Shown here one piece after another: positions 47,786-60,949 of a stretch of DNA of 64,000 nt. Positions within the stretch are counted from its first letter, which is position 1. Each line of letters starts with the position of its first letter. The stretch lies in NCBI GenBank assembly GCA_963691655.1, contig OY829326.1, positions 81,461,235 to 81,525,234 of the forward strand, given 5' to 3'. A program made the translations under genes and the position numbers. Origin of the DNA: Toxonevra muliebris (taxonomy: Eukaryota > Arthropoda > Insecta > Diptera > Pallopteridae). The notes under the pieces are model-generated. The model did not search any database, was not told where the DNA came from, and saw only the letters and a list, made by a program, of their open reading frames with translations.

Positions 47786-50359
47786 TTGAACCACTGACGC
47801 CTAAAACATTTCAGACCATTGCACTGTTCATTATGTCTGGGCGTAGGTGTAACTATGATATAATCGGTTCTGTGTATATTTTTTCCTCATTTGAAAGGGC
47901 ATGGTCCATAGTTTAATTGCTGGCATTAGCAAATTTTGTACGACGTCAGGGTTCAGCTCTACAATTTTCCAAAAATGGCTAAAACGCTATTTTTGGATGT
48001 TTCAACCTCTTTTTCTACGAAACCGTGACGTGGTGGGAAGATTTTGTCCCCAGATTGGTTTTCATCATGAAAAATTATTATTATTCAGAAACAATAGGAA
48101 CCATCTTATTCGCAAAACCCATGTAGGGCAGTGATATTCTCCAGAAAATTATGTTGCTGAACATTTAAATCATCTCAGACCCAAAACTAATCCTGATATC
48201 TTTATTCTCCCCAATCATTCAAAAAACTGCAGGTTTTAATCCCACGTAAAATATAAATCAGATAGATTCTGGTACATGTATAATTCATTTTTTTGAGCTC
48301 TTCCAGAATCCACTTTCAGAATCTTGTTATTTTTGAAAAATTAATATTGTTGAACAATTTTATTGGCATATCCAGCCATTTCTGAATATTCTAGAAAAAA
48401 TCTGGCAGATTGATATTATGTATTATATTGTATTCTCATAAAAGTTCAGGTAACTTGAATGCCCAGTGTTTCTGAGAAGTAATCGCATCTCTTATAGCAC
48501 AGGCTTCCGAAATTAAGGTTCTTGTGGAGTCAGACTACGTCTGGAGAAATAAAAACTAGAGGAACTTCTTAATCAATTGTGATTTCTAGTGGTATATAGT
48601 AATATACACAAAACAAAGCATTTTAAGCTAATTGAAATACTAAAGTAGAATAATTGAACGCATGTTTAGATTTTGAGCATTTACTATATTTTAGATATAG
48701 AATATTTTACATATGTTTGTAAGTAGTGATTTTTGTTTTAATTATTATTATTTTTAATTTACTGCTAATTCTCATTATCGCACCAAACAACCTGTAAATT
48801 TAGCATGATGAAGTATAATTATTTTTTAAGCCTCAATTAAAAAGCAACTAAAGTTATCACATTTTCACGCAAACACAAAAAAAAACCAAATCCCGCCATG
48901 AAGATGCATACAAAATTCATTCACTAATCTCCATCAAATAAAAGTTTATATCAAACACAAACAAAACCGAAATTTTGTGAATTGCAACTTTGATCGAAAA
49001 TAGTAGCTACAAAATAGTAGTAAGAAAAACAAAGTATAAGTACCCACCCTGCATTCGTTGTATGTAGTGACATAGTCTCAAGCACTGACAGGAAACGGAA
49101 GACAATGTTACTTATCCAACTTTTCAATGTAAACTAAGGAAACAATTGAAACGCTGACAAAAGATAACAAGAAAATATTGTGATGTAATTACAAAACTAG
49201 AGAATAAAGTACAGAAACAAAACAAAAAGAAGACAATATTTATGTGAAATGAAAATTAGATGAATCATTGTTGTTTGTGTTAGTTATGCCGTCCGTGGAG
49301 ATATAAAAGTATGAGGATAATTAGAGATTGAAAAAAGTGGAAGGTACTACAGCACCAAGAAAAAAGCATAAAATTTTTGTTTCACTAAACACTTGGCAAA
49401 ACTAGCACGTTGTCCCAATTAGATGCTGATGGCGTTTGTCACATTTTTACAATCTGAATTAAGCAACTACATACACGCTCAGCACATGGCAGATAAGCAA
49501 GACCAAAAAGGTGGTGGTTAATAATAGATATATTACACATAAGTAGAGCAGAAAATGCCACCAACGATATTTCTATTCTCTCAAAATTTCTAAAATTTGT
49601 GGATGTATAATTTTTTTTTTTTATATTTTAAGCGAATCATAATAAGAGAGAATCAGCATGTTTGAATTATAATGCTCTGACCTTTCTAAAGCTAGCTTAA
49701 CTGTTGCTTAAGCTTTTCACACATAATGTAGTCACAAAAAATAGCAGTAGCTTCAAATGGAATACAAATCAAAAATATTCTTTAAAATTTGATGAATTCC
49801 ATCACGTAAAATTTTGCAGACATAACTTCTTGGTTAATATTGTAATATGAACAGTGGCGATTAATTTCATTCTTAGTGGAAAATAAAATAGAGCAAATTC
49901 AAATGCTGCTTTAAATTTTAAATTAAACTTAAATTAAAATTAATAAATTAGAAAAATTTCAAGTTTAAAGCTAAAAAAAAAAGCTATGGTACATGTTATG
50001 CAGATATAAGCAATTTGGCACAATTAGTTTGTATTTTTTATTCAGAAATATAGCACATAAGGCGAACCTCAAAAAGATAGCGCTGTGTGTTCTTTATGCA
50101 CCAAAAGTTCAAAAATTATCCGTTGTCAATGAAAATCGCAGAGGATGTTGTACTTTACCCCTTCAAAACCCTTTTTGATTTTTCTTCCTAGCTTGTTTTG
50201 TTTTTGAGTTATTCTATTTTTCCTATAGGCTCCGCACGCAAAAATTCAAATAAACAAAGATGCGCGCGCATCCACAGTACATCCAAAGTACTAAATTAGC
50301 AATTTCTTAAATATTGAAAATCTTAAAACTATGACATATACAAAAAAATTTTTTTTTAG
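47786..50359. other. Gene-free intron sequence
   Basis: AT-rich. Short frames only, without recognisable motifs. Confidence 0.4.
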
Positions 50360-50575
50360 GAAATCACTTAAGCTTTTTTTTTTTTGTTGTACGTAATTTT
50401 TTGATATCTCTAACGGTTAAAAAGTTATTAGTAAAAAAAGGCGTTTTTCACCAAAGGGGGAATTTTTTTGTGGGGTCGCTCTGCAACCCCAGGACTGATT
50501 TTTGTGGTTTTTGAATCTATCATACCCCCACTAACAATTACTGAAGAAAAATCTCAGTTTAGAATTTTTATGATG
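50360..50575. repeat. Dispersed repeat, second copy
   Basis: Diverged copy of 13530-13725 in the same orientation, with small insertions (for example tggggtcgctctgcaacc at 50472). Confidence 0.7.
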
Positions 50576-52672
50576 TAAATCTTTATAATGGCTTGACTAG
50601 TAAGGCGAATCAAAGCTTTAAGGTAGAACTACAATTTTTAAAAATTTTTTTTGAAGGTATTTTATTATGTATTAAAGTCGGGATTTACTTGTAAAGTTAT
50701 TTACGCTTTCAAGAATACAAAACAAATGGTTTTTTCAATTTTAATTTTACATTTAAATTATACGCGTTTTCCCCAAAACTCACTTTTCTGAATGGCCGAT
50801 AGTTATTCTCCGGATAGACTGGGCTAATTTTTATATTTTATACAACAATCATGTATTATGTATTCCGAAAAATCCCAAAAAAAAAATTCCAAAGGAAAAA
50901 TTATTCGAAAAAAAAGACTGTAAATTTTTTTTCACAATTTTTTAAAAAAAAAAAGTGGTTTATTCCTTTGCACTTTGGGGAAATCTAGTACTTTTTCTGG
51001 CCAAAACCTCAAAATTTAAATCTTCAAGAGGGCAATGCTTTTAACTTTTTTGTAAAGTAGACACCCCAAATCCAGCGGACTTGTACTTGTTTTATTTCTA
51101 AAATATTACTACGCTAAATGGCAGGCATATGAAATTAAGATTTTAATTGGATATAAATTTTTTAAAAACAAATAAATAAGTATGTCTGAAATAAAAAGGT
51201 TAATATTTCCTTATATTTTTTTTACACCAGTATAAAGTCAAATTTATTTCTTTCTCATATACATTCTGTAAAATAAATACCGGAAATTCTTCATTTGAAA
51301 ATTCTTGTTGGAACTAATATGCCTAACTAACTGTTGTAAAGAATCGAATAAGCTGTTGATTAGCTTAGTCGACCTCAAGCAACACACTTGAGTGTGGCTC
51401 GTTATGGTTTGTTTCATGAATGCTGGGTCTGAATTTACTCGTTCAAGTGTATTTGATGCGATGCTTATTTTTGAAGAAAGTTTAATTCCTTAGGAAGAAG
51501 CCGAGATGTGACGCGTGACATGCCTACCAATCCATCAACTGAAATGGCCCGAACGGAAACGTGAAACACGCCCGTTCCTGAGCCATCCGTTTTAAACTTA
51601 AATTCCTGAGTCAGTCGAGGGTATTGAAGATCAACCGAAGAGAGATAAGTTTCTACCCAACACTTGCCCTTCCTTGAATGCTTTGTACTAATTATAACTA
51701 TGCTCGTGTTTCCGACACAGCCGATGGACTTTTTTCAGCAAGTTCAACAATTCAGCACAATAAATTTTGTTGGCAACAACTAAATTTGAGGCACACATTT
51801 TGCTCGATATTCTGATCCATTTTAAAAATTACAAAGCACGCTTGAGGGCGACTAATCTAATCAATATGGTTGACCATGTAGAATATACAATAATATTCTC
51901 CAAACTCTGGGGAATGTTATTAAAAAATATTGAACATTTTGTTTAAAAATAACACAAGTTGCTGCAAATTAAATTTACCACGCAAATGCAATTTCCTTCA
52001 GAAGCCACTGTTCGAATATTCGTGCGTAGTGGGAAGCATAAACTCGAACCGGATATTCCGCTTTCACACATCATAACAAAGTAACTAAATTATTATCCAC
52101 TGCATCAGCATCAGTAGTACGCAGGATGCTCGTAGTTTGATGATAGTAAAAGAGAGTGAGAATGCAACGAATGAACGACATGCGGATGTCGTCGGTAATA
52201 ATAAAAGCAACAGTAGCTGCAACAACAATAACTACTATTTCAACGTCATACAAAGTCCCTCAGATACTTTATGCATATGTGTGTGTCTGTGTGTCTATGT
52301 ATACGTGAGTGCTGTATATGTGTAAGTCCATGTTTGTTGAAAGCCAGTTGTTCTTGTAGCTGTTGCTGCTGCATTCTTCATATTTTATTCAAACGTTGGA
52401 TGTCACAGCAAATTTGGTTCACTTTCATTTAGGTTTCAGTCAGTTCTCGAATGCTGGCTGCCAAACCACACCAAACCCAACCAAACCCAACCAAACCAGT
52501 AAAAGTATAAATATCAGAATATGCGTGTGCTAGTATTTTAATGGGTTTCGCTGTAGCACTGCAAGTAAATCATCGTAATGTTTTATAAAATACAACCTTA
52601 CAAATTATACAAGTGCTCGCCTCATATGGAAGTATATACATATATATACTCATCTATCTAAATACATAGGTA
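50576..52672. other. Gene-free intron sequence
   Basis: No exon or element end is supported. Contains a CCAAACCCAA minisatellite at 52461-52498 and a TG/TA-rich stretch near 52275-52320. Confidence 0.4.
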
Positions 52673-53057
52673 CACTCAAAAAAACCTTATCTCAAAGTCA
52701 AGTAAATATACCCTTTATTTTTAAGATGACAAACCATCCTTAATATTGAGTGAAATATGTGCACGAAAGAAACTGATCGTAAGAAAATTAATTTTGTTCA
52801 AAAAACTTGAAAATCCAGGCATATCTCATAACGACATCACCAAAAATGGGCAAATCCTCAAATATTTAATTCGTTATATATAAAAAAAAAACCGCCAGTG
52901 ATAGAAAACAAAGATTTAATCACAGATTAAAGCAAAAAAAAAAGTGTTAACCTATTTGAAACGAAATCCTGCACTTTCATCTCTTACCGACAAAAAAGTA
53001 GAAATGTTACCTTCGTATAAATAAAAAGTACGCAAGAATGTTGGATTACGTTCATGT

Positions 53058-53856
53058 AGGGTTGCCAGATGCAAATGAAGCTTCATCTGGACATTGAGGT
53101 AAAATATCGGCATTTTTCAACTTTCATCTGGATATTGAAAAAAGATTTTTCCACACAACAAAAAACAATAAACAGAAAAAATTATTTATTTCTGTATGTA
53201 ATTATATATGTATATATGTATGTACATTAAGTGTTTTGAGTCCCATACACAAAAAAACTCGGTTTTTTTTATGATGATTCCCAAAAAATTTCAGCTCTAG
53301 CAATTGCCGTTAGTAAGCTGAGCCATCTTGAAAAACCTCTTCTTTCAATTTTGCTTTTTTTGTTATTGAGTGAACAGCTGCTAACACTGTTCAACAAAAT
53401 TTAAACTTTTGTCATATGGGCCAGATTTATCTTTGGGAATTCTTTATCTCTTAATGTTTAACAACTTTGCATTAGAGATCAAATTCGTATCAGTTAAAAT
53501 AAACAAATTTTTTAATAGCCCCTGAAGACCCAATTTTTCCGACTTCAGGTCCATATTGTGGAAAAACTAGGTATAATGGAGAAAAACTGATTACACAGTA
53601 GTGATTTACTATAAAACTGTTGCACTGTGTAATTAGTGTAGCGCGCCATTTAAACTTTAAATTACGGAGCCGATGCATAAATATTTTTAGCGCCTGAGAC
53701 TTCTGGTATATTTTTAAATTGTTTAATTTATTTGCTCAAAATTTTATCTCTACAAATTTGAAAATTTTATCTTGACAAGCTTCTGAAAATCGGGAGTGTG
53801 GACACGAGACTAAATATCTGGACAATCAAGACGAATCAAGACCGTCTGGCAACCCT
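53058..53856. mobile_element. DNA element with AGGGTTGCCAGA ends and 10-bp target duplication
   Basis: AGGGTTGCCAGA and TCTGGCAACCCT are perfect 12-bp inverted ends. ACGTTCATGT is duplicated exactly on both sides (53048-53057, 53857-53866). The 799-bp interior carries the dispersed repeat also seen at 11320-11560 and shares blocks with 62045-62180. A 9-10-bp duplication would suit a Mutator-like element, but no transposase is present to confirm. Confidence 0.85.
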
Positions 53857-54589
53857 ACGTTCATGTAAACCAAACCGCAATGACAACCAAAATTTTTTGG
53901 CAAAACAACGTGCTCAAAAATCATGCGACAAGTTCATGCATAATTCAAACTGTGTTGCAATGAACGACGATTTCTACGTGAAAGCGGACTTTCAACAAAT
54001 TTGCGAGCGCCAATTTGACACTGAAAACAAATTTTAAAAATAAAAATCTCGGCAAATTTTCAAAAAAGGCAGGTCATATGCCAGTGTGGTTTTAATCGTG
54101 AAATATTTGTTGGCACTGGTACAATAAACCAAGATATTTATGTTACTGATTGATTACAGAAACGGCTTCTACCTTTAATTAAGCTTCACAAGGACCCAGT
54201 TCTCTTTTGAACTGATCTTGCGATATGCCACTACGGAAAAGTGGCTTTATGTAAAGTGGGTTTTGAGAAAAAATATGAAAACAATCTTTAATATGACGAA
54301 TATTTTCCTGAGTTCAAGTAAAACTCTATCAAAAATTGAGAAATATATCTTTACATTTAAGTAAGTATTTTTTGAAGTATAAGTAAATTTTAAGAGAACG
54401 TGTGAGAAATATTTACATATATTGAGAAAAAGTTTCTATCACATTCAAATAAATTAACAAAAAATTGGGAAACGATTTACTTAAATGGAGAAAAATTCAG
54501 GGACCCAAAATAATTGTTTTTTGTTGTTATCGTAAATTGGTTGTGGCAAAAATAATTGCTTTTAAAAAAATTACTTCTATATCATTATA

Positions 54590-55000
54590 ATGCCACCAAT
54601 TTATTTTTTGGTCTTCCATAACTAATTAAAATAAGAAAATTTTGTTTTGGTTATTCATAACCAATTAAAAAAAAAAACAATATTCCTTTTGGTCTTTCAT
54701 AACCATTATAAATATTTTTTTTATGTTTCGGTTTAGCATATAAATACAATTTTCGCTTAGCTTCCATTTCACATATTGAACGTTATTCTATGAATGATTT
54801 GTGCATAAGCACTTACATTGGCTATGAATAACCAAAAAAAAAATTCTTATTATTATTGGTTATTAAAATTTTCTTATCTTTATTATTCTTTATTAATGGT
54901 TAGGAAAGACCAAAAAAATATTTTCTTTTTTATAACAATTATGAATAACCAAAAAAATACTTTTTTTTATAATGGTTATGAAGTATTGGTCATTTAAAAC
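54590..55000. repeat. AT-rich imperfect palindrome with GGTTATGAATAACC motifs
   Basis: tttggttattcataacca at about 54646 and ggctatgaataaccaaaa at about 54819 are inverted. ggtctttcataacc and ggttaggaaagacc pair likewise. It would fold into a long imperfect hairpin. Confidence 0.6.
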
Positions 55001-55385
55001 CATTGTTCGCAAAAAATTTAAAAAAAAAATATAATTTGATAATTATTTAGCGATTTTTTCCAATATTGGTTATAACTCTTATCTGAATTTTAATGATTGA
55101 AAGCTTTTGGCTCAATTTCAATACAAATTTTCCAAAGATTTCAGATATTTTTCTTCAAAAATTTTTTTTTTTTTTGAGTGTACAAATATATATAAAACTA
55201 AGTAGAGATGTAAGCAGTTAAAAGCATTTACAGGTTGCTGTTAAGCAAATAATAATAAAATATGCGTAACGCACAATTATCCTTATACTAAGTATAAAAT
55301 ATGTATGTATTTAACCAAGAATTTCAAGTTGTGTAATTGTAAAAGTACGGATATCTTTTCAAATAATTGAGCTACAGTCTTCACT

Positions 55386-55995
55386 TTCATTAAGCTGGCG
55401 GGTAGAGGAGATTTCTGGAATATTTTTATGAGTATTTTTTAAATTGTTGTGTAAAATTCTTTTGAAATGTGCAGAACAATGTGGCCAGGTTAGTTTTGAA
55501 GAAGTGCATATTCTGTAAAAATGTATTGCCCAAAAGCGCCTAATTTACACTTTATATTTATAATTAAAATCTTAAATAATCTATTTTTCAAAATGTATTT
55601 TATTTTAAAACATTCAATGCATACGAAGACAAACGGATCGCGATAAATAACTTTGTGGCGTAAGCACAATGTGTAAAGTAAAGCGAATCGATTTCTATAA
55701 GCTTCAATCGCGCGTGTTACTCGTGCGTTGGAATCTTCAAGAATTATTTGTTTGATTGCTCTAATAGAATAAGTACATACAGGGTTTTAGAGTTGATCTA
55801 CCACGGTTGTATTAGGTATACGCCACATCCTACCCCCTATGCGGGAAAGCGAAAGCATACTCAACATCCGGACGTGTGCTGCGTTTTCACCATCGGCGCA
55901 GTTGGATTTTTTTTGGATGTGTATGCTGTCTTTAGTCGGTCGACGGATATGTTGACTTCTTTTCCTCGAATTTTTAATTCATTAAGCTGGCGGGT
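55386..55995. repeat. 18-nt direct repeat bracketing the gypsy 3' end
   Basis: ttcattaagctggcgggt occurs at 55386-55403 and 55978-55995. The second copy lies in the decayed pol gene (minus-strand residues around RQLNELKIRG). The first lies past the putative LTR, so a piece of pol has been duplicated or the repeat marks an insertion boundary. Confidence 0.7.
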
Positions 55996-56134
55996 GAATA
56001 ATAATGGTTTTTAATATGAAGAATTTATCATTTCTTTCCATGATCCGTATAGATGCCTTCATGGTGGTATAGTGTTCAGTATAGTGTATGTATACTCTGC
56101 TTAGAATGGTTTGATGTAGGCGACAGCCTCAAAC

Positions 56135-57904
56135 CAAAGAATATATAATACATAGAAGGCGCATCTCTCAAAATTTTTCCAAAATATGTTGCCTTCGTTT
56201 CGGGGGCGGGCAGTCGCAGTAAAGAGGATGAACAAAACCACTCATTTATTTTGCTTTTACTCTCTCCCATGCACTCTCATGATGTTTTTTTTCTTAGGCT
56301 CTCTCACATCGTTACAGAGTGCTGCCAAGTGAGACTGCGTATAGTTTCATATGAATGGGTTTTTTGAGGAGAATATGTAGGTACATGTGGTTGTTTTTTT
56401 TTGCGTTGTTGCCGTATATCAATATTGCTTTCCAACCTAACTGATGTTTTTTCAATTTGGGACCCAAGATTATGGTCGTCGCAAAATTTCTTTTTTGTAA
56501 TCACGATTTTGATTAATCCAAATTGAAATTATTCGATTAATCGAGATTTTGATTAGTTGGAGAAAAATTATTCAAACAATTTCTTTTTATTTCCAATTTT
56601 ATGTATTTTTTTCAATATTTTTCTTTGCGCTTTCTTTTGCACAACCAATTTCTGCAACGGTGAAACTATGTCCCACCTCGCAAAAAAGATAAGTATTGAA
56701 AAAAAATCCAAAAAATTAAAAATAAAAACAAATTTTTTGAATATGTTCAAATAATTTTATTCCAAATAATCAGAATCTTGATTAATCGAATAATTTTAAT
56801 TTGAATTAATCAAAATCCTGTTTAAGCGAATAGTTTGCATTTTGATTAATCAAAATCCTAATTAATCGAACAATTGTATAGTCAAGCATTTTGATTGATC
56901 AGAATTCTTACTTAAACGATTAATCGCAAAGCCCTAGTTGCAATCAATCGATTTATAAAGTTCTTAAGGGGGCACCTCTAGTAGTAACCTTTAAAAATCG
57001 ACTTGTTTTTGGATTTTCTTAAAGTATATGTTTTCAAAAATATGTCTAAAAATTTTGAAGTTGATCCGAAAAAAATTTATTCTTTGTTATTTCCAGAAAA
57101 AATTTTTCTTCCCGACATTAAAGTGAATTGAAACTTTAAACGCGTTTTTCTCAAAACGTCGTTATTGAAGTCGGTGACCACGATTATTCAACAACTTCGA
57201 AACCGATTGTTTTAAAATTTATATGCTTTTTCAATACATAACAATCTAGAGATTGATCAAAGGATTTTTTTTTATGCAAAACTTTTTTTTTACAGCTGAA
57301 AAAAAAGTGTTTTTAGTGAAAATTAAACTGTTACTTTGACAGTTGGCCATTTTATTAAATGTGCATATTTTTTCAAATCCTTCGGTTTATCACAAGATAA
57401 TCTAAGAATAAAAGTAAATCTATTTCATTTTTGGATTTCAAATGATCTAGATTTGCAAGATATTGGCCACCGCAAAACATGTTTTTCAGAAAGGTGTCGA
57501 TGGGAACGCTCATTACTCATAAAGTTTTAAATATTTTTGAATAGAAATTAGTTAATACATGTACCTTTAAATACTAAATATGTATATAGTTTTTATAAAA
57601 ATTAGTTTACCTGAAAAAAATTCTTGAGAAATACCTATTTTTTCGCGTCACATGTAATGAAAATACCAGCACGAAAACCAAAAAAGAAAAGAAACATGAA
57701 AAAAAAAAGAGAACACAAAACTTCTGCCTCTCATTAAACAAAGACAACAGCAAAGAGAAACAAATAATTTTAACCACTCATTGCTTTTATGAGAACCACT
57801 TAATTTTGAGCGTAAAGTGGAGCCAGTTATGGCTCCATAGAACAAAATGTTTGTGCAAATAAATTTGTTCGTGATGCGCCTTCTATGTATTATATATTCT
57901 TTGC
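56135..57904. mobile_element. DNA element with exact 31-bp inverted ends and 7-bp target duplication, nested in gypsy pol
   Basis: The 31 nt at 56135-56165 (starting CAAAGAATATATAATA and ending AGGCGCATC) are repeated exactly inverted at 57874-57904. CTCAAAC is duplicated at 56128-56134 and 57905-57911. Outside both copies the decayed gypsy integrase resumes, so the insertion site is confirmed by the host element. TIR and duplication lengths recall P-superfamily elements (31-bp ends; 7-8 bp duplications), but the termini are not those of the canonical P element and no transposase was recognised in the interior. Confidence 0.85.
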
Positions 57905-59125
57905 TCAAACGTTTCCTTTTCCTGATCGCCCATGAATTGTCCTGGTATACGTAGTGTATCGCCATATACCATTTCTACCGCTGTTGCTTTTAAATCTCCC
58001 TCAAAGATCTTCAAAGATCTGTGCCAAATGTTTGATGCCTAGTACTCTGTTTTATTCGCGAAAGAACGTTGATTCAAATCGCTACTTTGGTCGGACGTCT
58101 CTTTACCAGGAACTCCAAATCTAGCAATCCAATTATTAAAAATGTAAATGCAATTGTTTCTGTTGTAATATCCTCAAGAGAGTACGCCTCTAGCCAACGG
58201 AAATAACGATATGCTATCGTGAGGCAGTAACGATAACCTCTGCAAGGAGGTAGCGATCCCACCAAGTCTATATTTACATGTTCGGATCTGTATTCTGTTA
58301 GTTGAAAAATACCCAGCGGTGCTTAATTGTGGCGCTTCACCTTTGGCTTTTGGCACAGGATGCATTGCCTAGGCCATGCCCTACAGTCTTTTCGAATTTC
58401 ACGCCATTCAAACTTTTCGGATACCAGCTTCGTCGTTTTGGTTCTGCATTGTCACGCTGACTTTCTGAGAGTTTCACGAAGTCCATTGTGAGCGTCGTGT
58501 GGATGGCGTCTATATATGACAGCGCATCCAAAATCACGTTGTCTTTTCCAGGTATAAAACGAATTTCCGTGGTGAACTTCACATTGAACTCGGAGTGGCG
58601 AGTTAAGCGGGGAGATGCCTTTTCCATCTTTTGCTAAAAAATATATTGTAGCGGATTATGATCTGTTAGAATAAAAAACTCTTTCTTTTCTAACATGTGT
58701 TGAAAATATTTAACTGCTTCATTCGAGGCGAGCAGCTCGCGGTCAGACGTACTGTATCTCGTTTGTGCTGCGGTCAGCCGTTCTGAATAGTAACCAATGC
58801 TCGTTGAATTTTGGAAAAGAAAGCAGTGTAGCTATGAGTAAGTCATTTTTGCAAAACTGAAAAGCGCGCCTTGCGTCATCAGTCCAACCGATTCTTGTTT
58901 TGTCGTAACCCTTTATGAGCTTTGACAATGCTAACTGCCGTTCTGCAGCATTAGGTAGAAATCTTCGGAAAAAGCTTACCATACCGAGAAATCATCTTAA
59001 GTTGCAAGCCCGTTCGAGCAACTTGTAATCTCTTCTGATGGAGTGATACCGTTTTTACTAATTGTAAATCCCAAAAATTTTACCTGTGGCTGACCCAATG
59101 TGCGTTTGGAAGAATTTATAACTAA

Positions 59126-59233
59126 TGCTTGGTTTTCACTATGTCATATTTCCTGTCAAAGAGAGAGAAAAAGAGAATTTCCCATATAAAATTGTCAACA
59201 TGTTGGCAAATTTGACATAGTAAAAACTAAGCA
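59126..59233. mobile_element. 108-bp MITE in the gypsy RT, TAA duplication
   Basis: TGCTTGGTTTTCACTATGTC and its near-perfect complement at the right are inverted (two mismatches). TAA flanks both sides (59123-59125, 59234-59236). A 3-bp TAA/TWA target is typical of PIF/Harbinger. The gypsy polymerase reading resumes on both sides. Confidence 0.8.
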
Positions 59234-59339
59234 TAAGCCATACTCTCGGAATTTTGTAAGCACCATACGCAAATGCCAGCGGCCCGAAGTCAAATTTTTG
59301 AAGTATGTGGTTCATAAAACTTTATCACGCTTGGCTAGG

Positions 59340-60700
59340 ATAGCCAGACTTTTGAACCGCAAAATTGTACTGATTTAGAAGTTAGAAAACAGTGAAAATA
59401 AGGACAAACCAGTACAGCTTTTAATGCTTTTATTATCTAGTAATTTCAATGTAATATAGTGATATAAACGTCCTGTTCTCTTTCCCCGATTTTGTGTGTA
59501 CATTTTATATTTTTTTTCTTCGTCAATAGACAATGTTGTTTACCTATCAGTTTCTATATTTAAAGAACTGTGAGAACTGAGGACAATAATCAAGCAAGAA
59601 TTGCTTTTTTCCCCCGGATAGCAGCAACGCGTATGTATTTTACTTTTTGAACAATCAGAATAAGGAGCAAACAGGGTGAGACTGTCTGCAAAAACGATTT
59701 TAAGGCCATTAAGGTTAAGCACTTAAGATATTAATTTGAAAAAAAAAACAGTACAAAATACAAAAATCAGTACATTTTCGTACTAATTTCGAGATTTCAA
59801 AAAATCAGTATTTAAGAAAATAATCAGGACATGTACTGATCAAATCAGTACGTCGGGCTACCCTTCGCTTGGCCGGCGTTTCGTAAACCAAAGCATATGT
59901 ATGAAAACTCTTACATGCCAAACGGCGTGGTGATTGCCGTCTTCGGTATATCGGACGGCTTTACGGGCACCTGATGGTATGCTCAGGTTTTTTGGCTATA
60001 ATATTTTTTAAGGTTAAAATTTTGTTTTTCAAAATTTTACCCCACCTTGTCAAGTTCCACTTGATAATACCAGCTTTAAAAGTTGCCCGAATCTAAAAAA
60101 AAAATTGCCTACTTACTACTAACATCAAATGCTAATTTTGTGGGTGGAGATTTTTCTGGCTTCATATAGCTTCACTGAAAAAAATGTGCTCCGTAGTTCG
60201 GGAGATTGAGTTTTTTTAGTCTTTTTAGTTTTTATGCGGTTTTCATTAAATCGGTCAAAATTAAAAGTAGGTGATTTGCAATCACATAAAGCTTTTCATT
60301 TGCCCAGATGGCCTAGTAAATGAGTGCTAGATTGGTCCCAGCTTCCTCAGATTTGATGCACAGACGCGGATTAATTACTCCAAACAAAATTCGTACGGAT
60401 TGTTCTAATAAAAGGAGTCGCATAGATTGCTTAGATCTTACATTCTTGACTGCAGTACGGGGTTCAACTCTCAAGTACAGAATTGAATCCATTTAAGAAC
60501 AAAATATTTTTTTTGTTAAAGAATCTTTTATGTCACTCTATATTATTTATTGCTTATGGGCACACAACGCTGCGGGTACTGCCTAATGTATTTATTTATG
60601 ATTTGATTATTATTTGAAGGAAGTACGACTCGAAAGTCAGGCACAGTGACCCGTAAGATCTATTGTACCAAAGTCCCAAGTTATGGAAGAAAGAGAGCAA
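59340..60700. other. Gene-free sequence, possible SINE parts
   Basis: A plus-strand B-box-like GGGGTTCAACTC at about 60461 follows an A-box-like stretch near 60417-60432, hinting at another tRNA-derived repeat. The evidence is weak. Nothing else is recognised. Confidence 0.3.
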
Positions 60701-60729
60701 GAGGGAAATAAAGATGGATAAGAAACATA

Positions 60730-60796
60730 CCCAAGCCCAGAATCGAACTCGGGTCTCGGACAAGAGTCTAATACTCTGCCACTAGACCACAGTGAC
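60730..60796 (-). repeat. tRNA-derived SINE-like head
   Basis: The minus strand reads CACTGTGGTCTAGTGGCAGA (A-box region), a CTC/GAG arm, then GAGTTCGATTCTGG (B-box). The acceptor ends do not pair, so it is tRNA-derived rather than a tRNA gene. The body of the repeat probably continues toward 60560. Confidence 0.65.
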
Positions 60797-60949
60797 GATG
60801 GTTGGACCTACAGTTTAACGCCGATTCCGAACAGCTGTGTGGCAATTTTTTATCAGCTCGGTAGTTTCCCCATTACCAAGCAAGGTAATTTCTTATAATT
60901 CTCATTTACTTCATATCGATGGTGAATATAAGAAGTTTATGAGAATTAA

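Larger units (their letters stand above)
52673..55180. mobile_element. TA-flanked element with CACTCAAAAAAA ends (Tc1/mariner-like, 2.5 kb)
   Basis: TA-CACTCAAAAAAA at the left and TTTTTTTGAGTG-TA at the right are inverted termini with TA on both sides, the Tc1/mariner target. The termini are short and end in homopolymer A/T, so chance is not excluded. The interior holds another transposon (53058-53856) and an AT-rich palindromic region. No transposase. Confidence 0.5.
55838..59300 (-). pseudogene. Ty3/gypsy-like retrotransposon relic (RT, RNase H, integrase)
   Basis: Minus strand, high to low: the end of the polymerase palm/connection (KFREYG, VKFLGFTISKNGITP near 59290-59040), FFRRFLPNAAERQLALSKLI (58975), RNase H (FILTDHNPLQYIF near 58670, FIPGKDNVILDAL near 58545), integrase core (GPLPPCRGYRY-like and YRYFRWLEAYSLEDITTE near 58260-58160), integrase C-terminal parts near 57990-57900, and finally VNISVDRLKTAYTSKKNP near 55935. 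The order RT-RNase H-IN is that of Ty3/gypsy. Many stops and frameshifts plus two nested elements make it dead. A TGTGGCG stretch just beyond (near 55838) may start the 3' LTR, but the LTR is not proven. Confidence 0.8.

Noticed and set aside
60730..60796. Functional tRNA gene
   Set aside because: A and B boxes are good, but acceptor ends do not pair and the anticodon arm is irregular, so it is listed as tRNA-derived repeat.
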